Origin: Fluctibacter corallii
GTDB taxonomy: Bacteria; Pseudomonadota; Gammaproteobacteria; Enterobacterales; Alteromonadaceae
Assembly: GCF_025751585.1 (NCBI RefSeq)
Contig: NZ_JAOWKX010000007.1
Location: 186,001 to 250,000 of the forward strand
DNA length: 64,000 nucleotides
Reading direction: 5' to 3'
The notes below the pieces were generated by a model. The model saw nothing but the letters and a program-made list of their open reading frames with translations, had not been told where the DNA came from and ran no database searches. This document shows positions 1 to 9,814 of this stretch, one piece after another (the stretch's first letter is position 1; each line of letters begins with the position of its first letter). Position numbers and translations under genes: made by a program.

Positions 1-171
1 CAATGTACGTTAAAACATGTTTTGATAAATTTACCTGCTCGTCGTGCGGCAGCAACACTGGCGGCAGCGCCAGTAAAGGTGAATTCAAAAGCGGGTGAAC
101 GAGGCAATTGAATTCAACTTAACTACCTTAAATACTAGCTGAAATGCACAAAAATTCCTGTCATTGTCTCG

Positions 172-648
172 CTATTTTTTGTAACAAATTTGACTAACAA
201 AATAGTGCTTATGACCTGTAGGCGTATGCACATCGACTTCGTCATCCACCTGCTTTCCAATAAGCGCTCGCGACATCGGTGAGTCAATGCTGATTTTATT
301 TTCTTTAGGGTCAAATTCATCAGGACCAACAATGTGATAGGTAAATTCGTCGCCACTATCATCTTCTAATGTCACCTGAGCGCCAAAGAAGACTTTACCC
401 TCCTGTTCTTTGGAAGGGTATACCACCGTCAGCTGTTCTAACCGTTTACTGAGAAAGCGCACTCGGCGGTCAATCTCACGCAAACGCTTTTTGCCGTAAA
501 TGTATTCTGCATTTTCAGAACGGTCGCCTAACGCAGCAGCTTCTGAAACCGCTTGTGTCACACGTGGCCGCTCTTCTTTCCACAAAAATCGTAGTTCACG
601 CTCTAGTTTTTCCCATCCATCTCGAGTGATATAGTTAGACCGTTTCAT
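172..648 (-). CDS. greB: Transcript cleavage factor GreB
   Basis: GreB binds the secondary channel of RNA polymerase and stimulates cleavage of backtracked transcripts. The 158-residue length is standard for the family. Residues 1-75 form the N-terminal coiled coil, with the tip motif GDRSENAEY around residues 41-49; D42 and E45 correspond to the family's catalytic acidic pair. The C-terminal FKBP-like domain follows from about residue 85. The basic stretch RRVRFLSKRLEQL is more typical of GreB than GreA. The ATG start gives the canonical N-terminus. The gene is divergent from tex with about 220 bases between them. In enterobacteria greB and tex are also adjacent but point the same way, so the orientation here differs. 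Family assignment is secure. Confidence 0.96.
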   Translation of the reverse strand: MKRSNYITRDGWEKLERELRFLWKEERPRVTQAVSEAAALGDRSENAEYIYGKKRLREIDRRVRFLSKRLEQLTVVYPSKEQEGKVFFGAQVTLEDDSGDEFTYHIVGPDEFDPKENKISIDSPMSRALIGKQVDDEVDVHTPTGHKHYFVSQICYKK

Positions 649-871
649 GTTTATCGGTTTTCTCGCTTTAATTCGTGTAAGCCTTGTTTACAGGTTAGAT
701 ATATTGTACATAAAGGATCGATAATCCTATATAGTGGCGGGATTGCAGAAATAAAAGCAACAGCCATTGAGCGTGTAAAGCAAAGATCAACACACCTAGT
801 AATCACGGGGTTCGCCCCCATTGTTATTTCGTTTATAGAAAATGAGTAAACGAGCCTGTTAAAGGATTCTA

Positions 872-3205
872 ATGATTATTGAAAAAATTGCTGCCGAACT
901 GTCGGTGCAGCCAGCGCAAGTTTCTGCCGCTGTAACACTTCTTGACGAGGGCGCAACCGTTCCCTTCATTGCCCGTTACCGTAAAGAGGCCACAAAGGGC
1001 CTTGATGATGCTCAGCTACGTACTTTAGCCCAACGCCTTGGCTATTTGCGTGAAATGCAAGAACGCAAAGGCGTGATTCTTAAATCGATTGAAGAGCAGG
1101 GTAAACTGACAGACGAACTCGCGAAGCAAATCTCCCTAGTTGAAAATAAAACCGAATTGGAAGATTTATACCTTCCTTACAAGCCTAAACGTCGTACCAA
1201 GGGTCAAATCGCCAAAGAGGCCGGATTGGAGCCGTTGGCAGACGCATTATTAGCAAATCCAAATTTGGATCCTAGCCAAGAGGCCCGCACCTTTGTGGAT
1301 TCTACAAAGGGTGTCGACGATGAGAAAGCCGCGCTCGATGGTGCGAAGTACATTTTAATGGAGCGTTTTGCCGAAGATGCTCAACTCCTTCAAAAGGTAC
1401 GTAAGCACTTAAAAGCCAATGCGCATATCACCAGTAAAGTTATCGACGGAAAGGAAAAAGAAGGCGCGAAGTACGGAGATTACTTTGATCACAGTGAAAA
1501 ACTAATGAATGCGCCTTCGCACCGAGCATTAGCGATGTTTCGGGGCAGAAATGAAGGTGTGCTTCAAGTCAGTTTGAATGCCGATCCTGAAAAGGACGAA
1601 GGCGATCGCAGCTCGTACTGTGAAACGATCATCGCTGATCATAATGATCTTCAATTTGCCAATCGTCCTGCCGATGCATTCTTGCAAGGCGTAGTGCAAT
1701 GGACATGGCGAGTAAAGATTCAGCTTCATATGGAAACCGAACTCTTTGGTACGTTGCGTGAACGTGCGGAAGAGGAGGCTATTCAGGTATTTGCTAAAAA
1801 TCTGAATGACTTGCTGATGGCTGCACCAGCTGGCGCGAAAGTCACTATGGGTCTCGATCCCGGCCTAAGAACGGGCGTTAAGGTTGCTATTGTTGACGCT
1901 ACGGGCAAGGTCGTAGCCACCAATACGATATTTCCCCATGCACCACAAAACCAGTGGGACAAGTCAATTCGCACATTGGCCAGCATGTGCAAACAGTATA
2001 AAGTTCAATTGGTTAGTATTGGTAATGGTACAGGCTCACGCGAAACCGACAAACTCGTTGCTGAATTAATTAAAGCGAACCCAGATTTTGGATTAAAGAA
2101 AATCATGGTAAGCGAAGCGGGCGCATCCGTTTATTCAGCTTCAGAGCTAGCATCGAAAGAGTTGCCTGATATGGATGTATCGCTAAGGGGCGCTGTATCG
2201 ATTGCTCGACGTTTGCAAGATCCACTGGCTGAATTAGTAAAAATCGAGCCAAAAGCCATTGGCGTGGGTCAATATCAACATGACGTGAGCCAGAGTTTAC
2301 TTGGCAAATCACTAGAAGCCGTTATCGAAGACTGTGTAAATGCAGTAGGTGTTGATGTGAATACGGCATCTCCGGCTTTATTATCTCATGTGTCTGGCCT
2401 GAATAAAACGTTAGCGCAGAACATTGTCGCCTTTCGTGATCAACATGGTGCTTTTAACAATCGTAGTGTACTTAAGAAAGTTGAACGCTTGGGCCCCAAA
2501 GCATTTCAGCAAGCTGCAGGATTCCTTCGAATCGTTGATGGTGATAATCCGTTAGATGCATCGGCCGTTCACCCAGAAGCTTATCCTGTCGTAAAAGATA
2601 TCGTTGATACTGCGAAGTGTGCGGTCAATGACCTGATTGGTAACAGTGATTTACTTAAAACGTTAAGTCCAGATAACTTCATCAATGAAGAGTTTGGGTT
2701 ACCAACGGTAACGGATATTATCAAAGAACTAGATAAGCCAGGACGAGATCCTCGCCCTGAATTCAAAACGGCCGAATTCAAAGAAGGTGTAGACACCATC
2801 AATGATTTAAAGCCTGGAATGATTCTCGAAGGTGTAGTGTCTAACGTGGCCAATTTTGGGGCATTTGTTGATGTGGGCGTACATCAAGACGGGTTGGTGC
2901 ACATTTCAGCGATGACGAACAAATTCATATCTGATCCCCGCGAGGTTGTGAAAGCCGGCGATATTGTGAAGGTGAAAGTATTAGAGGTCGATGCAGGTAG
3001 GAAGCGTATTTCTTTCACGATGCGTTTAGACGACGACACCCAATCTGCACAAGGTGCATTTGGTAACAATAAACCCAACCGTAATGCTGGTAAGGGTGGG
3101 GCGAAGCCTCAACGAGACAACCGCAACAAGGACAAATCGCAACCTGCCAATAGTGCAATGGGTAATGCCTTTGCAGATGCATTCGCGAAAGCAAAAACCA
3201 AATAA
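872..3205 (+). CDS. tex: Tex family RNA-binding transcription accessory protein
   Basis: Tex is a conserved cytoplasmic nucleic-acid-binding protein linked to transcription and toxin expression, and it is related to eukaryotic Spt6. The order of domains is complete. A Tex N-terminal helical region comes first. A YqgF/RNase H-like domain begins at about residue 325 (GLDPGLRTG). Helix-hairpin-helix repeats lie around 500-555 ([14 protein letters not shown]). One S1 RNA-binding domain spans about 646-715 ([16 protein letters not shown]). The last 50 residues are a low-complexity basic tail rich in N, K, G and R, longer than in some homologues. The 777-residue length is typical. The gene is followed by a strong inverted repeat and is probably monocistronic. 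Confidence 0.96.
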   Translation: MIIEKIAAELSVQPAQVSAAVTLLDEGATVPFIARYRKEATKGLDDAQLRTLAQRLGYLREMQERKGVILKSIEEQGKLTDELAKQISLVENKTELEDLYLPYKPKRRTKGQIAKEAGLEPLADALLANPNLDPSQEARTFVDSTKGVDDEKAALDGAKYILMERFAEDAQLLQKVRKHLKANAHITSKVIDGKEKEGAKYGDYFDHSEKLMNAPSHRALAMFRGRNEGVLQVSLNADPEKDEGDRSSYCETIIADHNDLQFANRPADAFLQGVVQWTWRVKIQLHMETELFGTLRERAEEEAIQVFAKNLNDLLMAAPAGAKVTMGLDPGLRTGVKVAIVDATGKVVATNTIFPHAPQNQWDKSIRTLASMCKQYKVQLVSIGNGTGSRETDKLVAELIKANPDFGLKKIMVSEAGASVYSASELASKELPDMDVSLRGAVSIARRLQDPLAELVKIEPKAIGVGQYQHDVSQSLLGKSLEAVIEDCVNAVGVDVNTASPALLSHVSGLNKTLAQNIVAFRDQHGAFNNRSVLKKVERLGPKAFQQAAGFLRIVDGDNPLDASAVHPEAYPVVKDIVDTAKCAVNDLIGNSDLLKTLSPDNFINEEFGLPTVTDIIKELDKPGRDPRPEFKTAEFKEGVDTINDLKPGMILEGVVSNVANFGAFVDVGVHQDGLVHISAMTNKFISDPREVVKAGDIVKVKVLEVDAGRKRISFTMRLDDDTQSAQGAFGNNKPNRNAGKGGAKPQRDNRNKDKSQPANSAMGNAFADAFAKAKTK

Positions 3206-3223
3206 CCCTCATAGGTCATCGTT

Positions 3224-3260
3224 AAGCGGGAGAAGTGAGTCATTCCACTTTTCCCGCTTA
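3224..3260 (+). terminator. Likely transcription terminator of tex
   Basis: A long imperfect hairpin starts 18 bases after the tex stop. The outer arms AAGCGGG and CCCGCTT enclose inner arms AAGTG and CACTT around an 8-base loop. The U-tract after it is weak (ATTAAAT), so this may act as a processing or bidirectional hairpin instead of a strict intrinsic terminator. Confidence 0.55.
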
Positions 3261-3525
3261 TTAAATAAGCACTCACTTCGCTCTTATCATATATTTTGTA
3301 TGACTTTTAATCTCGTGGTTTCTCAGTTTCTATCAATGATGGAATAGTAATCAGACAGGCGTGTGGTGATCACTGCTCTGATAGTTAGATCTGACGGTGA
3401 CACTTTGCATAGCAAACAATACGTAATTGGAAAACAAGAAGAGCGTTGGTATGTAGGGTAAGATACGCGTTGTGTAACGCACACTGCAAATAACCTTCTT
3501 CCAGCTTTATTACACGCTAGGTATC
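3261..3525. other. Gene-free stretch between tex and the SprA-like gene
   Basis: About 265 bases between the tex hairpin and the 3' end of the convergent SprA-like gene. No open frame with a plausible start site or recognisable product was seen on either strand. It contains only short palindromic bits such as GCGTTGTGTAACGC near 3471. I see no promoter or RNA gene here. Confidence 0.5.
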
Positions 3526-4515
3526 TTATGCCTGAAGCGCGAGGCCATCTTCTTTAGGTGCACTGACACTACCGTAAAAGCCTTCAATCACCGCAACACG
3601 TTGCAATGTTTGTTCGTCGCGGCTTGCCAAACGTTCACGCATCGCCGCAGCCGCTTTATATTCGCTATCGTCCACTTCTAGGCCTACAGCTTCAGCGACG
3701 GGATCACTCTCTTCTAACGATCGAGTCGGCGGGCCAATATCACGCCCATCGACGATTTCATCGAGATCGGGAACATTCTGCGAAGGTGTGGTCGCAGTAC
3801 CTGATTGGCCCTCAGCATTTTCAAACGCGCTGTTATAAGCTTTTTGCGCCTCTTCAGTGCGCTGCTCAGCCATCTCTGCACGGGCTTCCTGTGCTTTTTG
3901 TGTTGCTTCATTTGCTACGCGTAAGTCTTGAGGTGACGGCTCCGCTGGAGCTAGAGCAGCAGCCTTAACTTGCTGCATTTTACGCAAGGTTTCTTCCGGT
4001 GAACTTTCTTCAGAAATGTCGATAGACACCTCACCGCCAACCGCATATTGCTTGCCATCAGGGCCGTTTTCATACTCGTACTTAGGCGCACCTGCGTATT
4101 GGCCACCCACTGAGGCGTGAGCTTGCTCGTGGTTACGAACTTCTAAATCACGCGCTTTTAAATCACGAATTTCACGTTGTTCAGCTTGCTCTTGTTGCTG
4201 TTGTTGGCGTGACTCGGCTTCTTCCTTACCAGCACTGGGGTCTTCAGCGTTATCTTTGTTCGCTTGGTCATCAGCACGTTCTGCATTCTGTTGTTGCTGA
4301 TTTTGAGGTCGCTCGTAAGTAACGGGTTGTTGATTCGTACCCGGTTGTTTGACGCGGTCAGACTCGGAGCCTAAGCCAGATTCCGATGCAGAATTTTCTG
4401 TACCCGCCGTTTGCGGTACAGTTTCACGCATGACATTATCTCGGCGCGCCGCTTCGGTGTTAACGTTCGCCGTTGTAAAAATAATGTTTGTCGGAAGCGG
4501 AGTTACAATGTTCAT
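3526..4515 (-). CDS. SprA-related putative metalloprotease
   Basis: The central region matches the SprA-related family (putative metalloprotease catalytic domain). Its hallmark is LEVRNHEQAHASVGGQYAGAP at about residues 125-145, where NHEQAH supplies a zincin-like HExxH, followed by a YEYENGPDGKQYAVGGEV block. The 329-residue protein has no signal peptide. Both ends are low complexity: residues 25-120 are rich in Q, E and N, and the tail is acidic and Ala/Glu-rich, probably disordered or coiled. It lies 15 bases downstream of a small flagellar-rod-like gene, which suggests one transcript. The substrate is unknown. Family call is good; actual protease activity is inferred. Confidence 0.8.
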   Translation of the reverse strand: MNIVTPLPTNIIFTTANVNTEAARRDNVMRETVPQTAGTENSASESGLGSESDRVKQPGTNQQPVTYERPQNQQQQNAERADDQANKDNAEDPSAGKEEAESRQQQQQEQAEQREIRDLKARDLEVRNHEQAHASVGGQYAGAPKYEYENGPDGKQYAVGGEVSIDISEESSPEETLRKMQQVKAAALAPAEPSPQDLRVANEATQKAQEARAEMAEQRTEEAQKAYNSAFENAEGQSGTATTPSQNVPDLDEIVDGRDIGPPTRSLEESDPVAEAVGLEVDDSEYKAAAAMRERLASRDEQTLQRVAVIEGFYGSVSAPKEDGLALQA

Positions 4516-4530
4516 CTGTTTACAGCGTGT

Positions 4531-4854
4531 TTACGCTATCTCATCAATTAAACGCCCAATCGTTCTGTCGGCAACACTAATCACTTTCGCAGACGCTTGT
4601 GCGTATATACTGTTCTCTTTCAACGAAATTAAATCGTTGGTTAAATTTGAGCCTGTATTTGCTTGTGGCGTTGAATTACCCGCGTCAGCTGGGTTCGTTT
4701 GGCGTGCTGCATTTCCTTCTGCCTCGACGGACTCACGAATATTTTGACGCGCGATGTTAGAAGACGCCTCAGTGATCTCTTCAGACGCTTTCTGCAAACC
4801 GTAATTGCCACTCGCAAAGGCAGACTGCAAATTGTTCGAAACTTCAAAAGACAT
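4531..4854 (-). CDS. Small flagellar rod/hook-like protein
   Basis: This 107-residue protein looks like a minimal flagellar axial protein. Its N-terminus (NLQSAFASGNYGLQKASEEITEASSNIARQN) resembles the helical start of rod and hook proteins. Its C-terminus (NLTNDLISLKENSIYAQASAKVISVADRTIGRLIDEIA) resembles the conserved C-terminal helix of FlgC/FlgG/FlgE, where 'VNLTEEMV..QRAYQANAKVI' is usual. The middle is a short Asn/Gly/Ser/Thr linker, so no central domain exists. There is no signal peptide. It is the first gene of a probable two-gene unit with the SprA-like protein. No other flagellar genes are in the window. Its role is unknown; resemblance is by eye. Confidence 0.65.
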   Translation of the reverse strand: MSFEVSNNLQSAFASGNYGLQKASEEITEASSNIARQNIRESVEAEGNAARQTNPADAGNSTPQANTGSNLTNDLISLKENSIYAQASAKVISVADRTIGRLIDEIA

Positions 4855-4950
4855 GGACTACCCCTCTCATACCTCTTGTACAATTATTATACAAAACGCG
4901 TGAAATTGGAAGTCTTTTCTTAATGATCACGCAGACAAATGAGGTGACAA

Positions 4951-5724
4951 TTATAGCCCCTGATGCCAATTCAATAGGCCATCGATAAAGGCCTCTGGAT
5001 GGGAGATAAAAGGCCCATGAGACGCATGATCGATAATGTGCTGAGTAACATTTTGATTATGCTGCATTAATTCAATTGCTGCTTTGGGAACAAGACTGTC
5101 GAGCTTGCCGAAGATCTGCAACATCGGTATAGAAATGGTTTGCATTTTTTCGCGTAAGTCGGTTTCAGATAAAATGACTAAGCCATTATGCAGCGCTACC
5201 TCAGATGGCATAGGGAGCTGTTCAACATGATGTTGAATGGTTTTAATATCGTTTTTGGCTGACGCGCTTCCCAAAGCCTGAATCGCCAGAAAGCGATCGA
5301 GTGTTTTTGTAAAATCACCTTTAAGTTGCTTTTCAAACATCGACAACACCGCAGGTTTAATTCCCGGCCAACTGCCTTCAGAAACAAATTTGGGTGTCGA
5401 AGCAACGGTAATCAGTCCTGCTAAATCTTGACGTGTCAAGGCAATATGCTGAGCGAGGAGTCCTCCCATCGACCACCCTAAAACACGGGCTCTACTTGGT
5501 ATGTAGGCACTAACAACTGTAGACAGATTATTCAGTGTGTAAGGCATAATTGGATAGTGTGCATTACGTCCAAAGCCAGGTAAGTCAATGTAAGTAACGC
5601 GAAAATGGTCTTGGAGAAGATGGCTTATCGGCTGCCATACGCCACTATTTACGCCCCAGCCATGTAGCATCACTAAATCGGGACCATTGCCTCGCGTCTC
5701 TGTAAAAAGTGTACTTGTCTTCAT
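4951..5724 (-). CDS. bioH: Pimeloyl-ACP methyl ester carboxylesterase BioH
   Basis: BioH hydrolyses pimeloyl-ACP methyl ester and so ends the disguised fatty-acid cycle that makes the biotin precursor. The 257-residue alpha/beta hydrolase has an oxyanion segment LHGWGVNSGVW (residues 20-30). The nucleophile elbow GWSMGG places the catalytic Ser at 85. The acid Asp is 209 (FGKLDSLVP) and the base His is 236 (DHASHGPF). These match the E. coli triad in order and spacing. It is divergent from comF, as bioH and gntX are in E. coli, which supports the assignment over a generic hydrolase. No other bio genes are present in the window. Confidence 0.93.
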   Translation of the reverse strand: MKTSTLFTETRGNGPDLVMLHGWGVNSGVWQPISHLLQDHFRVTYIDLPGFGRNAHYPIMPYTLNNLSTVVSAYIPSRARVLGWSMGGLLAQHIALTRQDLAGLITVASTPKFVSEGSWPGIKPAVLSMFEKQLKGDFTKTLDRFLAIQALGSASAKNDIKTIQHHVEQLPMPSEVALHNGLVILSETDLREKMQTISIPMLQIFGKLDSLVPKAAIELMQHNQNVTQHIIDHASHGPFISHPEAFIDGLLNWHQGL

Positions 5725-5794
5725 TTCACTACCTGCTTACACTCACACCAAATGCAAGGATTGCACAAAAATGGGAAGTTTAGGGATTCAAGGA

Positions 5795-6490
5795 ATGAAA
5801 ACAAGTCTGACTAGTAGAATGATATCGCAATTACTGCCGATGAAACTGTGTGTTGCTTGTCATCAGCACACAGAAAATGCACTCTGCGATGTGTGCATTG
5901 CCGATCTACCATTTATTAATATGGATGTATTGAAGGGGAACATGCTGAACGAACCTTCAACCGCACAGTCTCTAGAATGCAAATTTATCGATCAACTCTA
6001 TGTCGCTACAGAATACATACATCCCGTGAAGCGGCTGATTTCTGAATATAAATTTAGCGGGAAGCTCGCAATAGAGCAAAGCTTTTCACAGATATTTCAC
6101 ATTCATCAACGTTGGATGCAGCGCTATATCAACGCTCAGCGAATCATTCCCATACCTTTATCAAACAAACGGCTTTCTTCAAGGCTATTCAATCAAGCCT
6201 ACGAAATAAGCAAAGCACTTTCACGTTTGATAGACGCGCCAATCGATCCAGTATTAATAAAACACAAAGAAACGCCACAACAAGCGTCATTAGATGCGCC
6301 CTCACGCAAGAAAAATATGAACAATGTATTTAGTCAAAAAAGACCTTTAGGCAGTCACCGCGTCGTAGTAGTGGATGACGTTATTACTACAGGTGCTACG
6401 GCGAATCATGCATGCCAAGTGTTAAAATCGCTTAACCCTGACATGCATATTACCGTCTTTGCGTTAGCGATTAGCCGTCCACATCGATGA
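5795..6490 (+). CDS. comF: ComF/GntX family phosphoribosyltransferase-like protein
   Basis: ComF-family proteins are linked to DNA uptake and use in competence. They pair an N-terminal zinc-ribbon-like Cys cluster (LCVACHQHTENALCDVC near the start) with a C-terminal phosphoribosyltransferase fold. The PRPP-binding signature VVVVDDVITTGATA lies about 35 residues before the end. The protein is 231 residues from the ATG I chose at 5795, which has AAGG just upstream. The frame is open back to 5687, and ATG 5771 is an alternative; the 5687 start would overlap bioH and is unlikely. The 3' end overlaps the convergent M14 peptidase gene by 20 bases. Confidence 0.88.
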   Translation: MKTSLTSRMISQLLPMKLCVACHQHTENALCDVCIADLPFINMDVLKGNMLNEPSTAQSLECKFIDQLYVATEYIHPVKRLISEYKFSGKLAIEQSFSQIFHIHQRWMQRYINAQRIIPIPLSNKRLSSRLFNQAYEISKALSRLIDAPIDPVLIKHKETPQQASLDAPSRKKNMNNVFSQKRPLGSHRVVVVDDVITTGATANHACQVLKSLNPDMHITVFALAISRPHR

Positions 6491-9029
6491 ACGGTGCCAT
6501 ATAAATTGCATTTGATAGCAAACGGCGCGTACCTAGCCAATAACCTCTGAACACCGGATTATCAGCAAAGGCAATCACGCGACCATAGCCGTTCGCATGT
6601 GCCACGATGGCAGCCGAGTTAGCGATCACGTCTTCCACCTCATCTGCAGCATAGCCTGCTCTAAGAGGCGTATCTGTGTACTGAGCGACCATTAGAAATG
6701 GCTTGGCGGGTTGCTTCATTACATGGGTATGATTTCTAAATACTGGCAACGTGTCTCGTGTATACCCAAATGCCAATGGGTGGCTGATATCTAAATGCGT
6801 GTTAAATACTGCGCCCGCTACCCGTTGCTTACCATGCAACGCTTCACGATCACCAAATTGCAAATCATCCGTTTTAAATGCATCTTGCAATAGACTCCGT
6901 TCTGCAAATTCTGCTTTTAACCATCCTTTTTCAGCAAACAATTTAGCGCCAGCTTTCTGGCCGATAAGCACGCCCCCTTGTTTCACCCAGCGTTCAATCT
7001 CTTTACTGAGTTCTTCATCGACGTCACCGTATCGCCCATTCACCCAAATCATATGTGAATATCGGCGCATATCGATAGAGTCTAAGCGTGATAATTCAAC
7101 AATCGAGACAGGCATGCCAATGATTTTATCCAAATAATGCCAGGCCTCTCCAACTTCATACTGAGAAGTTTGCTCTCCGCCCACAATCAAGACTCGCTTC
7201 ATCTCTAATGGCAGCATAAAACGGCTACCCAAGTCGATGCCTTGTGCTGTAAGCCCTGATATCAATGACCAAATTTTGATCCCGTGCTGACGTGAAGCCT
7301 CATTTAAGATAGCCGCTAGGTTGTCAGGCTGCATTACGGCACGCGGTATAAGAATACTGCCCTGTGCAAAACTGATTTCTCCCTGACTGGTTTTGGCTGC
7401 AAACGACTGCCCGGCAATTCGAGGGTTTACCCCATTTTTTATTAGGGTTTGCAACATTGCTGGCGCTTGGCTGTCTTGCCAAGAAAACGCATAAGCATAG
7501 GCACTTTCTAGCACCTTCTCTTGCTTGCTCGACTGAGCAACGTTTAATGTTTCCGTTGGAATATTACGCCATAATTTCTTATCAACAGGATAGAAGTCTA
7601 AGTTGTAGGCCAATGCCAAATTCCAGTTAGAAACATCATAAAACGTATTGTCTTTGAAGCGCTTGCGCTCAGAGAAAATCGACTTAATTAAGCGGTACTT
7701 GGGTTGATCTAAGGGAACAAAATAACTGCTGTCATGAGCAAATTTAATGTTATCTAACGTTACGTCTTTTTGTAACGATTTAACCTCTATTTCGTGCTTA
7801 CTCAGAACATCAAGCAATTGCTTTATTTTGCTTTTGTCGTGACTCTCGCGAATCATGTAACCCGTTAATTCATCATCTTTAATCAGGTTGTTAGTTTCTT
7901 GATTAAACGTGTGCTGATGCGCAATTAACTTATCTTTGTTCGCGAGCGCACCGTCAAAGGTCGATAAAGTAGTCGTTACCTGATTTTGAATCGCTTCTGG
8001 GAAGCTTCTGTCGCCATTAATCGTTTCATGTAAATGACCGCGCGCACTGCCTTGCTCGAACAGTATACCAATCGTGCCTTGTGCATCAGGATAGGTAGAG
8101 CCTTTGCCATAGTAAAAGTCATCGAAGCTCTCTTGCGTGAAATAGAGTTGCTTTGCAGCATCTAAGGCTTTTGCATGATACTCGCCCAGTGCGTTGGTTA
8201 GCGTCACATTCTCTTCTGGCGTCCAAGGATTTTTACGAGACGCGATGCCTGGCTGAAAGAAGTAAGTCGAGTCGGCTCCCATCTCGTGGAAATCAGTAAG
8301 AACATGCGGTCTCCAACGTTGGAATTCTTTAATTCGCGCACGAGATTCAGGGTGAACCAGTAATAGCCAATCGCGGTTCAAGTCAAACCAGTAGTGGTTT
8401 GTTCTGCCACTTGGCCATGCCTGTACATGTTCTCTATGTTCACGATCACTGACCAGCGTCGCCCCTTTATGCATGTTGACCCACTGCGCAAATCGTGACA
8501 ACCCATCAGGGTTCAACGCAGGATCTAACAAAACGACATTGTCTTTAAGAAGTTGATTCACTTTTTCGCCTTGCGCGGCAGCAAGATAATAAGCGATCAA
8601 TAACGCAGCGTTACTGCCTGAAGCTTCATCACCATGCACACTATATCCCATCCACAGCACAAGCGGAGAAGACGCGTCAGGCGTTTTACCACTGCGCACC
8701 ACTGCAACATGTTTTTCACGCAGCGCATCTAGGTTCTGTTGATTTTCTGACGACGTAAAGGCTAACAATAAAAGTGGACGATTCTCATGGGTTCGCCCCG
8801 TTTCTACTAACGATACACGATCTGACTTTTCGGCCAATGTACGCATATAAGTAACGAGTTGATCGTGTCTAACATGCCACTCTCCTACTGGGGCGCCAAG
8901 GATGTCAGCCGGTTTGGGTATACTGGCATCATATTTTACGTCACTAGGTAAGTAGTCGAGATCCGTTTTTGCTAGTGCTACGCCACTCACCCATACTAGC
9001 GCGCAAGCCATTAGCGTCATAAATCGCAT
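6471..9029 (-). CDS. Secreted M14-family zinc carboxypeptidase
   Basis: This 852-residue exported enzyme has a clear signal peptide (cleavage after about residue 20, VALA-K). The zinc site of M14 peptidases is visible: HGDE with H132 and E135, and a later His in DFHEMG (H248). A probable catalytic Glu sits in GILFEQGSARG. The substrate-binding segment FDLNRDW lies between the two. From about residue 610 a second domain begins with RVLIVGGEQTS and resembles a class I glutamine-amidotransferase-like fold, as in several long bacterial M14 proteins. It probably trims peptides in the periplasm or outside the cell. It sits between comF and nfuA on the opposite strand. Confidence 0.88.
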   Translation of the reverse strand: MRFMTLMACALVWVSGVALAKTDLDYLPSDVKYDASIPKPADILGAPVGEWHVRHDQLVTYMRTLAEKSDRVSLVETGRTHENRPLLLLAFTSSENQQNLDALREKHVAVVRSGKTPDASSPLVLWMGYSVHGDEASGSNAALLIAYYLAAAQGEKVNQLLKDNVVLLDPALNPDGLSRFAQWVNMHKGATLVSDREHREHVQAWPSGRTNHYWFDLNRDWLLLVHPESRARIKEFQRWRPHVLTDFHEMGADSTYFFQPGIASRKNPWTPEENVTLTNALGEYHAKALDAAKQLYFTQESFDDFYYGKGSTYPDAQGTIGILFEQGSARGHLHETINGDRSFPEAIQNQVTTTLSTFDGALANKDKLIAHQHTFNQETNNLIKDDELTGYMIRESHDKSKIKQLLDVLSKHEIEVKSLQKDVTLDNIKFAHDSSYFVPLDQPKYRLIKSIFSERKRFKDNTFYDVSNWNLALAYNLDFYPVDKKLWRNIPTETLNVAQSSKQEKVLESAYAYAFSWQDSQAPAMLQTLIKNGVNPRIAGQSFAAKTSQGEISFAQGSILIPRAVMQPDNLAAILNEASRQHGIKIWSLISGLTAQGIDLGSRFMLPLEMKRVLIVGGEQTSQYEVGEAWHYLDKIIGMPVSIVELSRLDSIDMRRYSHMIWVNGRYGDVDEELSKEIERWVKQGGVLIGQKAGAKLFAEKGWLKAEFAERSLLQDAFKTDDLQFGDREALHGKQRVAGAVFNTHLDISHPLAFGYTRDTLPVFRNHTHVMKQPAKPFLMVAQYTDTPLRAGYAADEVEDVIANSAAIVAHANGYGRVIAFADNPVFRGYWLGTRRLLSNAIYMAPFIDVDG

Positions 9030-9221
9030 CGTGTTGATCCTATTTAATTTTTCTTGTTAAGTGCATGATATTTCAGTGTCGGAGAAATTCCAATAATGGG
9101 CAAGAATTGCAATTAATTCTAATTAATTATTTGAAAATCTAAGAAATGACACCATTACTTGAGTGTTTTAGTCAGGTAATTTTGGTACGATATATATCAT
9201 ATTTGATGTCAGGATTTTATT

Positions 9222-9800
9222 ATGATCACCATTACAGAAGCCGCACAAGCGCACTTCGTTAAACTGTTGGAAAAACAGGACGCAGGCACGAATATCCGTG
9301 TTTTCGTTGTTAACCCTGGCACACCAGGTGCAGAGTGTGGCGTGTCTTATTGCCCAGCAGACGCAGTTGAAGATACAGATACTAAATTGAATTTCAATGG
9401 CTTTGATGCTGTTGTAGATCAAGAAAGCGTGCCATTTCTTGATGATGCGGAAATTGACTTTGTTACTGACCAAATGGGGTCTCAGCTTACACTTAAAGCA
9501 CCTAACGCAAAAGCGCGAAGAGTGTCTGATGATGCGCCTTTGATGGAGCGTGTTACTTACGTACTAGAAAGCGAAATTAACCCTCAACTAGCCAACCATG
9601 GCGGTCAGGTTATGCTAATGGAAATTACTGACAAAGGTGAAGCCATTTTACAATTTGGTGGTGGTTGCAACGGGTGCGCGATGGTAGATGTTACCTTAAA
9701 AGAAGGAATAGAGAAGCAACTACTGTCAATGTTCCCAGAGGAGCTGACTGCGGTAAAAGATGCCACAGAGCACGAAGCTGGAGAGCATTCGTATTACTGA
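9222..9800 (+). CDS. nfuA: Fe-S biogenesis protein NfuA
   Basis: NfuA carries [4Fe-4S] clusters to apo-targets such as aconitase and lipoyl synthase, mainly under iron or oxidative stress. The 192-residue protein has a degenerate A-type carrier domain at residues 1-95, with C39 and C44 present, and a Nfu domain from about 107. The cluster ligands are in [10 protein letters not shown] at C149 and C152, identical in position to E. coli NfuA. Its place downstream of bioH-comF matches the enterobacterial order, except for the M14 gene inserted on the other strand. Confidence 0.97.
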   Translation: MITITEAAQAHFVKLLEKQDAGTNIRVFVVNPGTPGAECGVSYCPADAVEDTDTKLNFNGFDAVVDQESVPFLDDAEIDFVTDQMGSQLTLKAPNAKARRVSDDAPLMERVTYVLESEINPQLANHGGQVMLMEITDKGEAILQFGGGCNGCAMVDVTLKEGIEKQLLSMFPEELTAVKDATEHEAGEHSYY

Positions 9801-9814
9801 TTAAATCAACAAAG

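Noticed and set aside
1..111. Open frame running in from the left edge, ending TGA at 109-111
   Set aside because: Only 36 codons are visible, other frames are also open there, and the sequence gives no family match, so a partial gene is possible but unsupported.
3054..3347. 97-codon frame overlapping the tex C-terminus
   Set aside because: Lies mostly inside tex in another frame and reads through the terminator hairpin; a shadow of the Lys/Asn-rich tex tail.
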